Assembly (NCBI RefSeq): GCF_016127315.1
Contig: NZ_CP065997.1
Coordinates: 2,852,001-2,916,000 of the forward strand
Source: Achromobacter deleyi
GTDB lineage: Bacteria; Pseudomonadota; Gammaproteobacteria; Burkholderiales; Burkholderiaceae_B
DNA length: 64,000 nt
Direction of reading: 5' to 3'
This document shows positions 42,876 through 50,785 of this stretch, one piece after another. A program made the position numbers and the translations under genes. Position 1 is the first letter of the stretch. Every line of letters starts with the position of its first letter. A model generated the notes under the pieces. The model was not told the origin of the DNA. It ran no database searches and saw only the letters and a program-made list of their open reading frames with translations.

Positions 42876-43565
42876 ATGACTGATTTTCCGTTTGACGCCG
42901 TGCTGTTCGATTGTGATGGCGTCCTGGTCGATTCCGAGCCGATCACCGCCCGCGTCCTGACCGCGATGCTCAACGAACTGGGCTGGGCGATCACCTTCGA
43001 AGAGGCCACCCGCATCTTCACCGGCAAGGCGGTGCGCGACGAACTGCCGCTGATCCAGGCGCGCACCGGCGTGGCGCTGTCGCCCGACTGGTTCGCGCAG
43101 TTCCGCGAGCGCCGCAACGCCGCGCTGGACCGCGAGCTGCTGGAAATCCCCGGCGCGCCGGACGCGGTGCGCGCGCTGCACCGGACGCTGGACGGCCGCA
43201 TTGCGGTGGCCTCGGGCGCCGACCGCCGCAAGGTCGAACTGCAACTGGCCAAGGTCGGCATCGCCGACTGTTTCGCCGAGCGCGTCTTCAGCGGCCACGA
43301 AATGCCGCGCAGCAAACCCTATCCCGATGTCTACCTGGCCGCCGCCAGCGCGCTGGGCGTGGACCCGCGCCGTTGCGCCGTGGTCGAGGACACCGTCACC
43401 GGCGCCACCGCCGGCGTGGCGGCGGGCGCCACGGTGTTCGGTTACAGCCCCGGCGACAACGGCCACAGCGGTCCCGAGGCGTTGCGCGACGTGGGCGTGG
43501 CGCATGTGTTCACCGACATGGTGCAACTGCCGGCCCTGCTGGCCGGCTGGGCCGCGACGCGCTGA
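42876..43565 (+). CDS. HAD-superfamily phosphatase (beta-phosphoglucomutase-like)
   Basis: The product is 229 residues. Motif I is FDCDGVLVDSEP (residues 9-20, catalytic Asp nucleophile), motif II is VASGADRRK, motif III is PRSKPYPDVYL and motif IV is VVEDTVTGATAG. The alpha-helical cap after motif I matches the phosphoglycolate phosphatase / beta-phosphoglucomutase subgroup. Substrate is unknown. It lies between divergent and convergent unrelated genes. Confidence 0.86.
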   Translation: MTDFPFDAVLFDCDGVLVDSEPITARVLTAMLNELGWAITFEEATRIFTGKAVRDELPLIQARTGVALSPDWFAQFRERRNAALDRELLEIPGAPDAVRALHRTLDGRIAVASGADRRKVELQLAKVGIADCFAERVFSGHEMPRSKPYPDVYLAAASALGVDPRRCAVVEDTVTGATAGVAAGATVFGYSPGDNGHSGPEALRDVGVAHVFTDMVQLPALLAGWAATR

Positions 43566-43578
43566 CGCGGGGACCGGA

Positions 43579-44355
43579 TCAGCGGCCGGCGTACTGCTCG
43601 CCGCCGTCCAGGTCGATCACCGTGCCGCTCAGGTAGCCGGCGCGCGGCGACGCGCCGAACACCACCATGTCGGCCACCTCGGCCGCTTCCATCAGGCGGC
43701 CGAAGGGCAGGTCGTGCAGGGTTTCCTGCCAGCGCGATTCATCGCCCCAGCGGGCCTGCGCGCGTTGCTTGGCCAGCGTCAGCACGCGGTCGGTGCGGGT
43801 GCGCGACGGATTCACGCCGAACACGCGCACGCCGTGGCGCGGCCCGTCGCCGCCCAGGGCGCGCGTGAACGCGATCAGCGAGGCGTTGGCGGCCGCGCCG
43901 CAGATGTAGTCGGCGCGCGGCGCCGCGCCGGCCATGCCGATGATGTTGGCGATGACGCCGTTGCCGGCCGTGCGCATCAATGGGTAATAGTGGCGCGCCA
44001 GGTCGATGTAGCCATGCACCTTCAGGTCCCAGCCGGCGCGCCAGCGCGCGTCCTCTACCTGATCCAGCGCGCCGCCGGGCACCGCGCCGGCGTTGTTCAC
44101 GAGGATGTCGATGGCGCCGGTGTGTTCGACCACGCGCGCCGCCGCGCCCGGTTGCGCCAGATCGACCGCCAGCGTGCGGGCCTGCCGGCCGGTCTGCGCG
44201 GCGATCGCGGCCGCGGCGGCTTGCAGCGCCGCGTCGTCGCGCGCCGCCAGGATCGGCTCGGCGCCTTCCCGCGCGAACGCCATGGCACAGGCCAGGCCTA
44301 TCCCCTTGGACGCGCCCGTGACCAGTACGCGTTTGCCCTCCAGCTGCAGATCCAT
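43579..44355 (-). CDS. SDR-family protein lacking the catalytic lysine
   Basis: The product is 258 residues. The coenzyme motif VTGASKGIGLACA (residues 11-23) and NNAGAVPG are intact. In the active-site region, however, Tyr lies in ADYICGAAAN, where the expected Lys of YxxxK is Ala, and the usual ISS serine is IIGMAG. It ends in the family's typical IDLDGGEQYAGR. It may bind NAD(P)H without ordinary SDR catalysis, or use a different general base. It lies between convergent and divergent unrelated genes. Confidence 0.83.
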   Translation of the reverse strand: MDLQLEGKRVLVTGASKGIGLACAMAFAREGAEPILAARDDAALQAAAAAIAAQTGRQARTLAVDLAQPGAAARVVEHTGAIDILVNNAGAVPGGALDQVEDARWRAGWDLKVHGYIDLARHYYPLMRTAGNGVIANIIGMAGAAPRADYICGAAANASLIAFTRALGGDGPRHGVRVFGVNPSRTRTDRVLTLAKQRAQARWGDESRWQETLHDLPFGRLMEAAEVADMVVFGASPRAGYLSGTVIDLDGGEQYAGR

Positions 44356-44481
44356 TCCAAGCTCCTCGCGATCGCGTCCGTCGTAGCGCGGACCAGGATG
44401 ACGTTGTAAACCAGATGGCCGGCGCCGCGCCAGCGCCGGCCTGCTATGCTGGACGCGCACACCTGCAGGCGGGAGACGGCG

Positions 44482-45000
44482 ATGGCGGAAATCTGGCTGG
44501 AAGTCTGGAGCACCTTGCGCAGCGAGTTCGCCGACATTCCCGATGTCGGCGAAGCCACCCGCATCGTGCTGCGGCTGGGCATGGCGGTGATCCTGGGCGG
44601 CCTGCTCGGCTACGAGCGCGAACGCATGGGCAAGGCCGCCGGGCTGCGCACCCACATGCTGGTGGCGCTGGGCGCGGCCATCTTCGTGCTGGTGCCGCTG
44701 CAGAACGGCATGGAAGTCGGCGACCTCAGCCGTGTGCTGCAGGGCGTCATCGCCGGCATCGGCTTTCTCGGCGCCGGCGCCATCATCAAGCTCAGCGACG
44801 AACGCGAGATCCGCGGCCTGACGACCTCCGCCAGCATCTGGATGACCGCCGCCATCGGCGTGGCCGCCGGCATGGGCCGCGAGGCCACGGCCGTGGCCAG
44901 CACGGCGATGGCGCTGTTCGTGCTGGCGGTGCTGCGGCGGGTCGAGGCGCGCATCGCCGGCAAGAGCGAGAAGCGGCTGATCGAGTCCGACCGTCCCTGA
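44482..45000 (+). CDS. MgtC/SapB-family membrane protein
   Basis: The product is 172 residues. Four or five membrane helices carry the family signatures LGGLLGYERERMGKAAGLRTHML (about residues 36-58) and GVIAGIGFLGAGAII (about 93-107), then IRGLTTSASIWMTAAIG. Members such as MgtC help survive low magnesium and modulate the ATP synthase, while SapB-type members are less well studied. No PhoP site or mgtB neighbour is visible. Confidence 0.86.
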   Translation: MAEIWLEVWSTLRSEFADIPDVGEATRIVLRLGMAVILGGLLGYERERMGKAAGLRTHMLVALGAAIFVLVPLQNGMEVGDLSRVLQGVIAGIGFLGAGAIIKLSDEREIRGLTTSASIWMTAAIGVAAGMGREATAVASTAMALFVLAVLRRVEARIAGKSEKRLIESDRP

Positions 45001-45007
45001 ACCGGCC

Positions 45008-45373
45008 TCAGATCCAGACGTCGTTGGGCGCGCTGCGTTCGCCACCCTGATCCCCGGTATTGCGCACGCCGCGCGGCTCGATCAGCATGGCGTGCACTTC
45101 GTGTTCGGCACAGGGCTTGTGTTCGACGCCCTTGGGGATCACGGCCATCTCGCCGGGGCCCAGGTCGATGTGGCCGTCGCGCAGTTCGATGCGCAGCCGG
45201 CCTTCGAGCACGATGAACGTCTCGTCGGTATCGGCATGGGCGTGCCAGACGAATTCGCCGCGCAGCTTGACCAGCTTGAACTGGTAGTCGTTCATCTCGG
45301 CGATGACCTTGGGCGTCCAGTGTTCCTGGATCAGCGAGAGTTTGCGGGCCAGGTTGATGGCGGTGGCGGACAT
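45008..45373 (-). CDS. small cupin-domain protein
   Basis: The product is 121 residues, a single cupin. Metal-binding motif 1 is WHAHADTDETFIVLEG (His and Glu ligands), and motif 2 is EHEVHAMLIEP. The family includes mannose-6-phosphate isomerase-like and quercetin dioxygenase-like proteins; no clear substrate. It ends 7 bp from the MgtC gene, convergent. An AraC gene lies upstream on the same strand, 80 bp away. Confidence 0.8.
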   Translation of the reverse strand: MSATAINLARKLSLIQEHWTPKVIAEMNDYQFKLVKLRGEFVWHAHADTDETFIVLEGRLRIELRDGHIDLGPGEMAVIPKGVEHKPCAEHEVHAMLIEPRGVRNTGDQGGERSAPNDVWI

Positions 45374-45454
45374 GCGGGGCTCCTCGGCGGAAAATGGAAA
45401 GCCCCAGCTTAGGGGCGCGCGCGCCGCCCGTCTTGTACGTTTGTGCGGCGCGCG

Positions 45455-46264
45455 TCAGCGCCGCAGGGTGCCGCGCCAGTGCGCCGGCGTCATGCCGAAC
45501 GCCTGGGCGTGGCGCCTCGTCATGTGGCTCTGGTCGGTGAAGCCGGCCTCGGCCGCGGCGTCGGCCAGCGGCCGTCCCGCGGCGATCAGGCGCCGCGCCA
45601 GGTCGAGCCGGCGCAGCAGCGCATAGCGGTACGGGCTGGTGCCATACAGCGCACGGAAATCGCGCGACAGGCGCCAGCGGTCGATGCCGGCCGCCCGTTC
45701 CAGGTCGTCCAGCGACACCGCCATGCCGTGGGTGTCGTGGATGTACTGGCGGGCGCGTTCGCCGGCGGCGTAGTCGGGCAGGCGGGGGGCGGGCGCCTGC
45801 CCGGCCGCGGCGCATAGCGCCAGCGTCAGGTCGTAGAGCGCATCGTCTTCCCGCAGCGGATCGGCGTCGTCCTCGGCGTTGCGCAATAGCGCGGCGCAGG
45901 CGGCGCCCAGCCGCGGGTCGCTGGAGATGCCGTTGCGGATGAAGGGCAGCGGGCGGCCGCCCAGGATGCGCTGGATCAGCGCGGGCTGCACATAGGCCAT
46001 GCGGTAGTGGAAGCCGGCGTCGGTGCCGGCCTGGCCGTCGTGCGCCTCGTCGGGATGCAGCACCAGCACGCCGCCCGGCAGGCTGTGCCGCAGGCCGCGG
46101 CGATAGTGGAAGCTCTGCACCCCCGCCAGGGTGCAGCCGATGGCGTAGGTGTCGTGGCGATGCAGGCCGTAGCCGCGGCCGCCGAAATACGCCTCGATGC
46201 GCTCGAACCGGTCGGCCGGCGCGCGGCGCAGGATCCAGTCGCGGGAAGCGGGGCGGGCGGACAT
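45455..46264 (-). CDS. AraC-family regulator
   Basis: The product is 269 residues. An N-terminal cupin-like ligand domain (YFGGRGYGLHRHDTYAIG, LVLHPDEAHDGQAG) precedes the AraC DNA-binding domain from about residue 170 (SLDDLERAAGIDRWRLSRDF, AAAEAGFTDQSHMTRRH). It starts 6 bp after the VOC gene stop on the same strand, so the two are likely co-transcribed. Confidence 0.87.
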   Translation of the reverse strand: MSARPASRDWILRRAPADRFERIEAYFGGRGYGLHRHDTYAIGCTLAGVQSFHYRRGLRHSLPGGVLVLHPDEAHDGQAGTDAGFHYRMAYVQPALIQRILGGRPLPFIRNGISSDPRLGAACAALLRNAEDDADPLREDDALYDLTLALCAAAGQAPAPRLPDYAAGERARQYIHDTHGMAVSLDDLERAAGIDRWRLSRDFRALYGTSPYRYALLRRLDLARRLIAAGRPLADAAAEAGFTDQSHMTRRHAQAFGMTPAHWRGTLRR

Positions 46265-46270
46265 GGCTGC

Positions 46271-46657
46271 CTACGGCCGGATCTGCACCAGCACGAACTC
46301 GTTGCCGTACAGGTCGATGAAGTGCGCGTACACCGTGTTGCCGTCGTCCACCGGCTCCCGGGTGAAGCGCACGCCGCGCCCGGCGAAGCGGGCGTGGTCG
46401 CGCACGACGTCGTCGGTGTAGAACACGCCCACCGGCTGGCCGCCGGTCTGGTCGCCGACGCGGTCGCGCTGGGCCTGGGTCTGGGCCTGCAGCAGCCAGA
46501 CGCCCACCGACGGCTGCTCGTGCAGACGCAGGTGCACATAGCGTTGCTGCCCCACGGCCATGTCGACGAATACCTCCATGCCCAGCTTGTCCTGGTAGAA
46601 GGCGATAGCGGTGTCGTAATCGTTGACGAGCAGGACGAGACGGCCCAGCGAATGCAT
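46271..46657 (-). CDS. VOC-family (glyoxalase/bleomycin resistance) protein
   Basis: The product is 128 residues, a single VOC domain. LVLLVNDYDTAIAFYQDKLG at the N-terminus and FIDLYGNEFVLVQI at the C-terminus are the two beta-alpha-beta-beta-beta modules. The likely metal ligands include the Glu in YGNEFVL. The substrate is unknown. It is 6 bp from the AraC gene and probably co-regulated. Confidence 0.85.
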   Translation of the reverse strand: MHSLGRLVLLVNDYDTAIAFYQDKLGMEVFVDMAVGQQRYVHLRLHEQPSVGVWLLQAQTQAQRDRVGDQTGGQPVGVFYTDDVVRDHARFAGRGVRFTREPVDDGNTVYAHFIDLYGNEFVLVQIRP

Positions 46658-46707
46658 GTCGGGACTCTTTTGAAAGTTTTGCTTGCGGCTATGCTAACCG
46701 GTCTACG

Positions 46708-47694
46708 TTAATCCACTTCGCGCAGCAGCCGGAATCCGACCAGCGGATAGCGCGTTTCCACCGTATTCCAGTTGCGGTAGGCCGAGCGCACGTACAGCGC
46801 CCAGGTGTGCCAGGAGCCGCCGCGCCGCACTTTGACGTTGCCGCTGGCGGGGCCCTGCGGATCATCCTGGGGCGAATGCGCGTAGTAGTCCTCGCCATAC
46901 CAGTCGGACACCCATTCCCAGGCGTTGCCGTGCATGTCATCGAGCCCGAACGCGTTCGGCGCGTAGCTGGCGACCGGCGCGGTGAAGGCATGGCCATCGC
47001 GCCGAGCGGCGGCGAACGCCTGCCATTTCGGCCACAACGGCGCGGCGTCGGCGTCGAAGGTGTTGGCCACGTCCGGCAGGGCGGCCGGATCGTCGCCGTT
47101 CTGGTAGCGGCCGCGGCCGCCGGCGCGGGCCGCGTATTCCCATTCGGCCTCGGTGGGCAGGCGGTAGACGCGGCCTTCCTCGCGGCTGAGCCAGCGCGCC
47201 ATGGCGGTGGCGTCGTTCCAGCTGACGTTGACCACCGGATGCGCGTCGGTCTGGGCGAAGCCGGGGTTGCGCCACGAATAGCGGCGGTCGCGCCCCTCGA
47301 AGGCGTCGCCGCGCTCGCTGGCGTCCGGATCATAGGCGGCGTTGTAGCCATAGCCACCGGTGCCGTCCGCTTCCGATTCCGGCACATAGCCCGAGGCCTC
47401 GAGGAAGCGCCGGAACTGGCCCACGGTGACTTCCGTGCGCGCCATCAGAAAGGGGCGGGTGATGCGCACCGTATGCACCGGCGCTTCGTCGAACAGCTGC
47501 GCAAAGCGTTCCTTCGGGTATTGCGGATAGTCGCGCGCCAGCGCTTCGGGCGTCTCGTCGCTGCCCATCTGGAAGGTGCCCGCCGGCAACGGCACCAACA
47601 CCATGCCCAGCGAATTCTCGATCGGTGCCGGCGGTTCGGCGGCCGCGACGGACAGGCTGGCCAGCGTAGACAGCAGGGCGAAGGCAAGGCGCAT
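46708..47694 (-). CDS. exported SUMF1/formylglycine-generating-enzyme-like domain protein without cysteines
   Basis: The product is 328 residues with a signal peptide (MRLAFALLSTLASLSVAAA). The mature part is a single sulfatase-modifying-factor domain: MVLVPLPAGTFQMGSDE, MARTEVTVGQFRRFLEASG, VSWNDATAMARWLSREEG, RLPTEAEWEYAARAGG, and VKVRRGGSWHTW. True formylglycine-generating enzymes need two cysteines near RGGSW; this protein has none at all. No sulfatase gene is nearby. A role in carbohydrate or substrate binding, or in nitrogen-oxide metabolism like other SUMF1-fold proteins, is possible but unproven. Confidence 0.85.
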   Translation of the reverse strand: MRLAFALLSTLASLSVAAAEPPAPIENSLGMVLVPLPAGTFQMGSDETPEALARDYPQYPKERFAQLFDEAPVHTVRITRPFLMARTEVTVGQFRRFLEASGYVPESEADGTGGYGYNAAYDPDASERGDAFEGRDRRYSWRNPGFAQTDAHPVVNVSWNDATAMARWLSREEGRVYRLPTEAEWEYAARAGGRGRYQNGDDPAALPDVANTFDADAAPLWPKWQAFAAARRDGHAFTAPVASYAPNAFGLDDMHGNAWEWVSDWYGEDYYAHSPQDDPQGPASGNVKVRRGGSWHTWALYVRSAYRNWNTVETRYPLVGFRLLREVD

Positions 47695-47783
47695 GGAATT
47701 CCTGGGAAGGGCGCGAGGGTGCCCGATAGTAGGGCCGCCGCGCGGCCGCCGCCAGTTCTGGGGAACCCGCATGGCGGGCGGTC

Positions 47784-48641
47784 TCAATCGTCCGGTTGTT
47801 CCCGCCAGGCGCGCGGCGAGGCGCCCAGCTTGCGGCTGAAGGCGCGCGACAGCGCCGAGGCGTTGGCGTAGCCCAGCTCGGCCGCGATCGACTTGACCGG
47901 CCGCCCTTCGCGCAGCCGCGCCTGAGCCAGCGCCAGGCGCCAGTCCGCCAGGTAGTCGGCCGGCGGCTGGCCGACCGTTTCGTGGAACGCGGCGGCGAAC
48001 GCGCTGCGCGACATGCCGGCCTCGGCGGCCAGCGCGGCCAGGCTCCAGGACGCGCCGGGCGCCTGGTGCATGGCGACCAGCGCGCGCGCCAGCCGCGGGT
48101 CGGCCAGGCCGGTCATCAGCCCGGCCTGGATGCCGGCCTGTTCGGGATGGTCGATGAGCCAGCGCAACAGCTGGATCAACACCACCTCGAACAGCTTGTC
48201 GGCCAGCAGGCGCTGGCCGCAGCGCACCGATTCGGTCTCGGCGAACAGCAGCGCCAGCGCTTGCGCCAGCCCGTCGACCCGCGCCAGCGGCAGGGCGATC
48301 AACGGCGGCAGCGCGCGCACCAGCGGATTGCGCGCGCCGCCGTCGAAGTCCAGCGTGGCGCAGGTGAAGTCCGAACCGTCTTGTGGCGGGTTGTGGAAGT
48401 CGTGCCGCGCCGGCCGCGGATAGAACAGCAGCGTCGGCTCGGCCAGTTCCAGCCGCCTTGGCAGGCCGCTGCCCGGCGGATGGCGCACCTCCATGCGGCC
48501 GCGCCGCAGCACGTGCAGGAAGCCCCGGCCGGTTTCCGGCGCGAACCGGGTCAGGCCGCACATGGCGCCGCTATGGAACAGCCGGGCGCGGGCGCGGAAC
48601 TGCTCCAGCAGGGAAGACAGGCGGTCGACGGGAGGCGTCAT
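47784..48641 (-). CDS. AraC-family regulator (cupin_6 type)
   Basis: The product is 285 residues from MTPPVDRL; an upstream frame of 42 residues has no family likeness. The N-terminal ligand domain (LFHSGAMCGLTRF, GFLHVLRRGRMEV) matches AraC proteins that use a cupin_6 sensor. The DNA-binding domain starts near residue 190 (SLAALAAEAGMSRSAFAAAF, IAAELGYANASALSRAFSR). It is divergent from the AhpD-like gene across 137 bp and may control it in response to oxidative or electrophilic stress. Confidence 0.87.
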   Translation of the reverse strand: MTPPVDRLSSLLEQFRARARLFHSGAMCGLTRFAPETGRGFLHVLRRGRMEVRHPPGSGLPRRLELAEPTLLFYPRPARHDFHNPPQDGSDFTCATLDFDGGARNPLVRALPPLIALPLARVDGLAQALALLFAETESVRCGQRLLADKLFEVVLIQLLRWLIDHPEQAGIQAGLMTGLADPRLARALVAMHQAPGASWSLAALAAEAGMSRSAFAAAFHETVGQPPADYLADWRLALAQARLREGRPVKSIAAELGYANASALSRAFSRKLGASPRAWREQPDD

Positions 48642-48778
48642 GACGGGCTTGGACGATTGGATATGTTTGATGGACGTTGAGTATCCAATGGTACTGCGGG
48701 AAGGGGAATACTGGGTGCCAGGCGCCGGCCCTCCGTGCCGGTTTCCCGCCCACTTCCCTTCATTCAAAGGAAACCATC

Positions 48779-49321
48779 ATGTCCCGCGTTCCCCTGCTCG
48801 ATACCGCCTCCGCCCCGGCCGCCAGCCAGGACCTGCTGCGCCAGATCCACGGCGCGTTCGGCGCCACGCCCAACATGTTCCGCGCGGTCGCCAATTCGCC
48901 CGCGGCGCTGGGCAGCATGTGGGCCGCGTTCGGCGCCCTGGGCGGCGGCAGCCTGTCCGCGCAGCTGGGCGAGAAGATCGCCGTGGCCGTGGCCGACAGC
49001 AACCGCTGCGAATACTGCCTGGCGGCGCATACCGCGCTGGGCCGCAAGGCCGGCGCCAGCGCCGAGGAAATGGCCGCGGCGCAGGCCGGCCGCGCCGACG
49101 ATCCGCGCACCGCCGCGGCGCTGGCGTTCGCGCTCAAGCTGGTGCGCGATCGCGGCCAGGTGGGCGATGCCGATGTGGCCGCCTTGCGCCAGGCCGGTTT
49201 CGACGACGGCCAGATCGTGGAGCTGCTGGCGCACGTGGCGCTGAACCTGTTCACCAACTACGTCAACGTCGCCTTCGACGTGCCGGTGGACTTTCCCAAG
49301 GTGGCGTTGCGCGCCGCCTGA
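48779..49321 (+). CDS. AhpD-like carboxymuconolactone decarboxylase-family protein
   Basis: The product is 180 residues. The active-site motif is NRCEYCLAAHTALG (CxxC with following His), typical of AhpD-like alkylhydroperoxidase proteins. The first segment, GAFGATPNMFRAVANSP, is also typical. Such proteins relay electrons for peroxide reduction or act as redox chaperones; decarboxylase activity is not implied. It is divergent from an AraC regulator, a common arrangement for this family. Confidence 0.87.
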   Translation: MSRVPLLDTASAPAASQDLLRQIHGAFGATPNMFRAVANSPAALGSMWAAFGALGGGSLSAQLGEKIAVAVADSNRCEYCLAAHTALGRKAGASAEEMAAAQAGRADDPRTAAALAFALKLVRDRGQVGDADVAALRQAGFDDGQIVELLAHVALNLFTNYVNVAFDVPVDFPKVALRAA

Positions 49322-49349
49322 GCGGCGGTCGGGGGCGGCGCGGGCCGCC

Positions 49350-50009
49350 TCAGCCCGCCTTGCGGATGGTGAAGTTGATCCGCACGCTGCCCAGCGTGGG
49401 GTGGGGGCGGTCCTTCAGCGGCAGGACGCCGTGATAGCGCAGGCGGTCGACGCCGCCCCACACCACCACGTCGCCATGGAACAGCGGCACGTGCACGGCC
49501 TTGTCGCCGCGCTCGTGGCCGCCGAACAGGAACACCGCCGGCATGCCCAGCGACACCGAGACGATGGGCGCCGAGTAGTCGCGCTCGTCCTTGTCCTGGT
49601 GCAACGACAGGCGCGAACCGGGCTGGTAGCGGTTGACCAGGCAGGCATCCGGCGCGAAGCCGGGAAAGCCCGCCGCCAGCGCGGCCTCGCGCGCCAGGGT
49701 GTCGAAGGCTTCCGGCATCGCCGGCCATGGCCGCCCCGAGCGCGGATCCTCGCGGGTGTAGCGATAGCCGTGTTCGTCGCTGGTCCAGCCGAAGTCGCCG
49801 CAATTGGTCAGCGCCACCGACATGGGCAGCCCGCCGGGCGTGACCATGTGGCGAAAGGGCGCCGCCTGGCGCACCGCGTCCACGCCGGCCAGCAAGGCCC
49901 GCGCCGCCGGCAGCGCAAAGCCGCGCAGCACCACCGACTGCGCGCCGATGCGCTCGCGGCCGGTCTGCGCGGTTTCCTCGTCGTTGAACAGGTTCAGGCT
50001 GGTTCCCAT
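49350..50009 (-). CDS. alkB: AlkB-type DNA oxidative demethylase
   Basis: The product is 219 residues, near E. coli AlkB (216). The iron-binding triad is H137 and D139 in LSLHQDKDERD and H193 in LRYHGVLPL, and the 2-oxoglutarate contacts are R210 and R216 in SVRINFTIRK. TNCGDFGWTSDEHGYRYT and YQPGSRLSLHQD also match. It repairs 1-methyladenine and 3-methylcytosine in DNA by oxidative demethylation. It is separated by one base from the upstream PF09859-like oxygenase gene on the same strand, so the two form an operon. Confidence 0.93.
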   Translation of the reverse strand: MGTSLNLFNDEETAQTGRERIGAQSVVLRGFALPAARALLAGVDAVRQAAPFRHMVTPGGLPMSVALTNCGDFGWTSDEHGYRYTREDPRSGRPWPAMPEAFDTLAREAALAAGFPGFAPDACLVNRYQPGSRLSLHQDKDERDYSAPIVSVSLGMPAVFLFGGHERGDKAVHVPLFHGDVVVWGGVDRLRYHGVLPLKDRPHPTLGSVRINFTIRKAG

Positions 50010-50010
50010 G

Positions 50011-50706
50011 TCAGGTCGCGTCGTGGAAGATCACGCCGAGCGTATGGCGGCGGCCATCGCGCAGCGCGCTGACCCCGTGGCGCATGGCCACGCGGCGCCA
50101 GCCGCGCGCGCCGGCGACCGGGCGCTGGTTGACGGTGAAGACCAGCGCGTCGCCCTGGCGCAGCGGCAGCACTTCGGCGCGCTGCCCGGCGCTGTCGGTC
50201 TCGGTCATGACGAACTCGCCGCCGGTGAAGTCCTGGTCCGGCCGCGACAGCAGCACGGCGACCTGCAGCGGGAACACGTGTTCGCCATACAGGTCCTGGT
50301 GCAGGCAGTTGTAGTCGCCCGGCCCGTAGCGCAGGATCAGCGGCGTCGGCCGGCGCTGGCCGGCCTGGTGGCAGCGGGCCAGGAAGTCGGCATGCGCATC
50401 GGGGTAATCCACCGCGATGCCCATCAGCCGGTTCCAGCGGTTGGCGATCGGCGCCAGGCGCGGATACAGCGCGGTGCGCAGGTTGTGCAGCAGGCGCGGC
50501 AGCGGATAGGCGAAATACTTGTACTCGCCGCGGCCGAAACCGTGGCGGCTCATGACGATGCGGCTGCGGTAGCGGTGGTCGTCGTCATAGCCGGCCGCCA
50601 GCGCCTCGCATTGCGCCGGCGTCAGCAGGCCGGCGGCCACGGCGTGGCCGCGCGCGTCCAGGTCGGCGGCGATGCGGGTCCAGTCCAGGGTGTCCAGCTT
50701 GCTCAT
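50011..50706 (-). CDS. PF09859-like 2-oxoglutarate/Fe(II) oxygenase, intact
   Basis: The product is 231 residues. Iron ligands H136 and D138 sit in YNCLHQDLYGEHVF and H210 in AMRHGVSAL; the 2-oxoglutarate-binding Arg lies in the GRRHTLGVIF region. YFAYPLPRLLHNLR and DFTGGEFVMTE also fit the family that Pfam describes as acting in oxidative demethylation of damaged DNA. It is the upstream gene in an operon with alkB, which supports a role in alkylation repair. The degenerate paralog at 41315-41998 is linked to an AlkA gene in the same way. Confidence 0.85.
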   Translation of the reverse strand: MSKLDTLDWTRIAADLDARGHAVAAGLLTPAQCEALAAGYDDDHRYRSRIVMSRHGFGRGEYKYFAYPLPRLLHNLRTALYPRLAPIANRWNRLMGIAVDYPDAHADFLARCHQAGQRRPTPLILRYGPGDYNCLHQDLYGEHVFPLQVAVLLSRPDQDFTGGEFVMTETDSAGQRAEVLPLRQGDALVFTVNQRPVAGARGWRRVAMRHGVSALRDGRRHTLGVIFHDAT

Positions 50707-50785
50707 GCGGTGCGATGGGTGGGAGGGCGATAGTGTCCAGTCTAGCGCCATCGGGGCGGCGCCGAACTCCGTATGTTGCCGCCGC

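Noticed and set aside
46708-47694. True formylglycine-generating enzyme
   Set aside because: The domain fold is present but the protein has no cysteine, so the known catalysis is not possible.
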